Source: Thiomonas sp.
GTDB lineage: Bacteria; Pseudomonadota; Gammaproteobacteria; Burkholderiales; Burkholderiaceae_C
NCBI GenBank assembly: GCA_027311065.1
Contig: DAICZP010000022.1
Location: 1-43,112, forward strand
Length of the DNA: 43,112 bases
Direction: 5' to 3'
This document shows, piece by piece, positions 43,108-43,112 of the stretch. The notes under the pieces are model-generated. The model did not search any database. It saw nothing but the letters and a program-made list of their open reading frames with translations, and was not told the origin of the DNA. The position numbers were made by a program, and so were the translations under genes. Numbering within the stretch: position 1 is the first letter of the stretch; every line of letters begins with the position of its first letter.

Positions 43108-43112
43108 ATGCC
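43108..43112 (+). CDS. Possible start of rbfA (cut by window end)
   Basis: ATG 43108 is followed by only two bases. rbfA normally follows infB in Proteobacteria, so this may be its start; nothing of the protein is visible. Confidence 0.2.

Noticed and set aside
1-43112. CRISPR array, rRNA genes, complete insertion sequence
   Set aside because: No regularly spaced short repeats, no rRNA signatures, and no intact transposase or terminal inverted repeats were seen.

Overview
The window looks like a chromosome segment of a Gram-negative Burkholderiales (Betaproteobacteria) bacterium. The evidence is the beta-type IF2 and NusA sequences, the rimP-nusA-infB order, the C-terminal-Phe porins, the lipoprotein signals and the GC-rich codon use. 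I cannot name the genus with confidence.

Positions 1-18280 hold a beta-glucan utilisation locus. It has a surface-type lipoprotein with four ~80-residue repeats, a fragment of a second protein with a related C-terminal domain, a secreted alpha/beta hydrolase and a LacI-type regulator. A long same-strand operon (4864-16693) follows: a lipid-anchored sugar-binding protein, two ABC permeases, GH1 and GH30 enzymes without signal peptides, a porin, a secreted GH81 endo-1,3-beta-glucanase, a GH16 lipoprotein glucanase and the ABC ATPase. A GPH-type sugar symporter comes next. Three palindromes of the form TGAAA-N4-TTTCA (731, 4762, 16767) lie in front of the three transcription units and are the likely LacI-family operators. 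The inferred flow is: GH16/GH81 cut 1,3-glucan outside or in the periplasm, oligosaccharides enter by porin, ABC importer and symporter, GH1/GH30 release glucose inside the cell, and glucokinase (glk) phosphorylates it. On the opposite strand glk is paired with methylglyoxal synthase (mgsA) under a promoter that carries a HexR-like palindrome.

Positions 19745-27719 are mixed: a decayed sulfatase/phosphonate-hydrolase-like pseudogene, hpd (tyrosine catabolism), a GAF-GGDEF-EAL protein, an OprB-like porin, and a divergent Nramp transporter between two small ORFs behind a structured leader.

Positions 27720-32681 are a ~4.9 kb degraded integrative element inserted at the 3' end of tRNA-Leu(UAA). 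It has a 61-62 bp att duplication, paired 17-bp arm-type repeats, an integrase broken in at least two places, a HigBA-type toxin-antitoxin pair, an AlpA-like HTH protein and a truncated phage-replication gene. A low-GC stretch without a confident gene follows (32682-33580).

Positions 33626-43112 are core genome: ahpC-ahpF behind an OxyR-like site, tRNA-Gly, tRNA-Cys and fabI on the minus strand, then rimP-nusA-infB on the plus strand. The latter operon has a strong promoter and a ~310-nt structured leader that ends in an intrinsic terminator before rimP. No CRISPR array or rRNA gene was seen.
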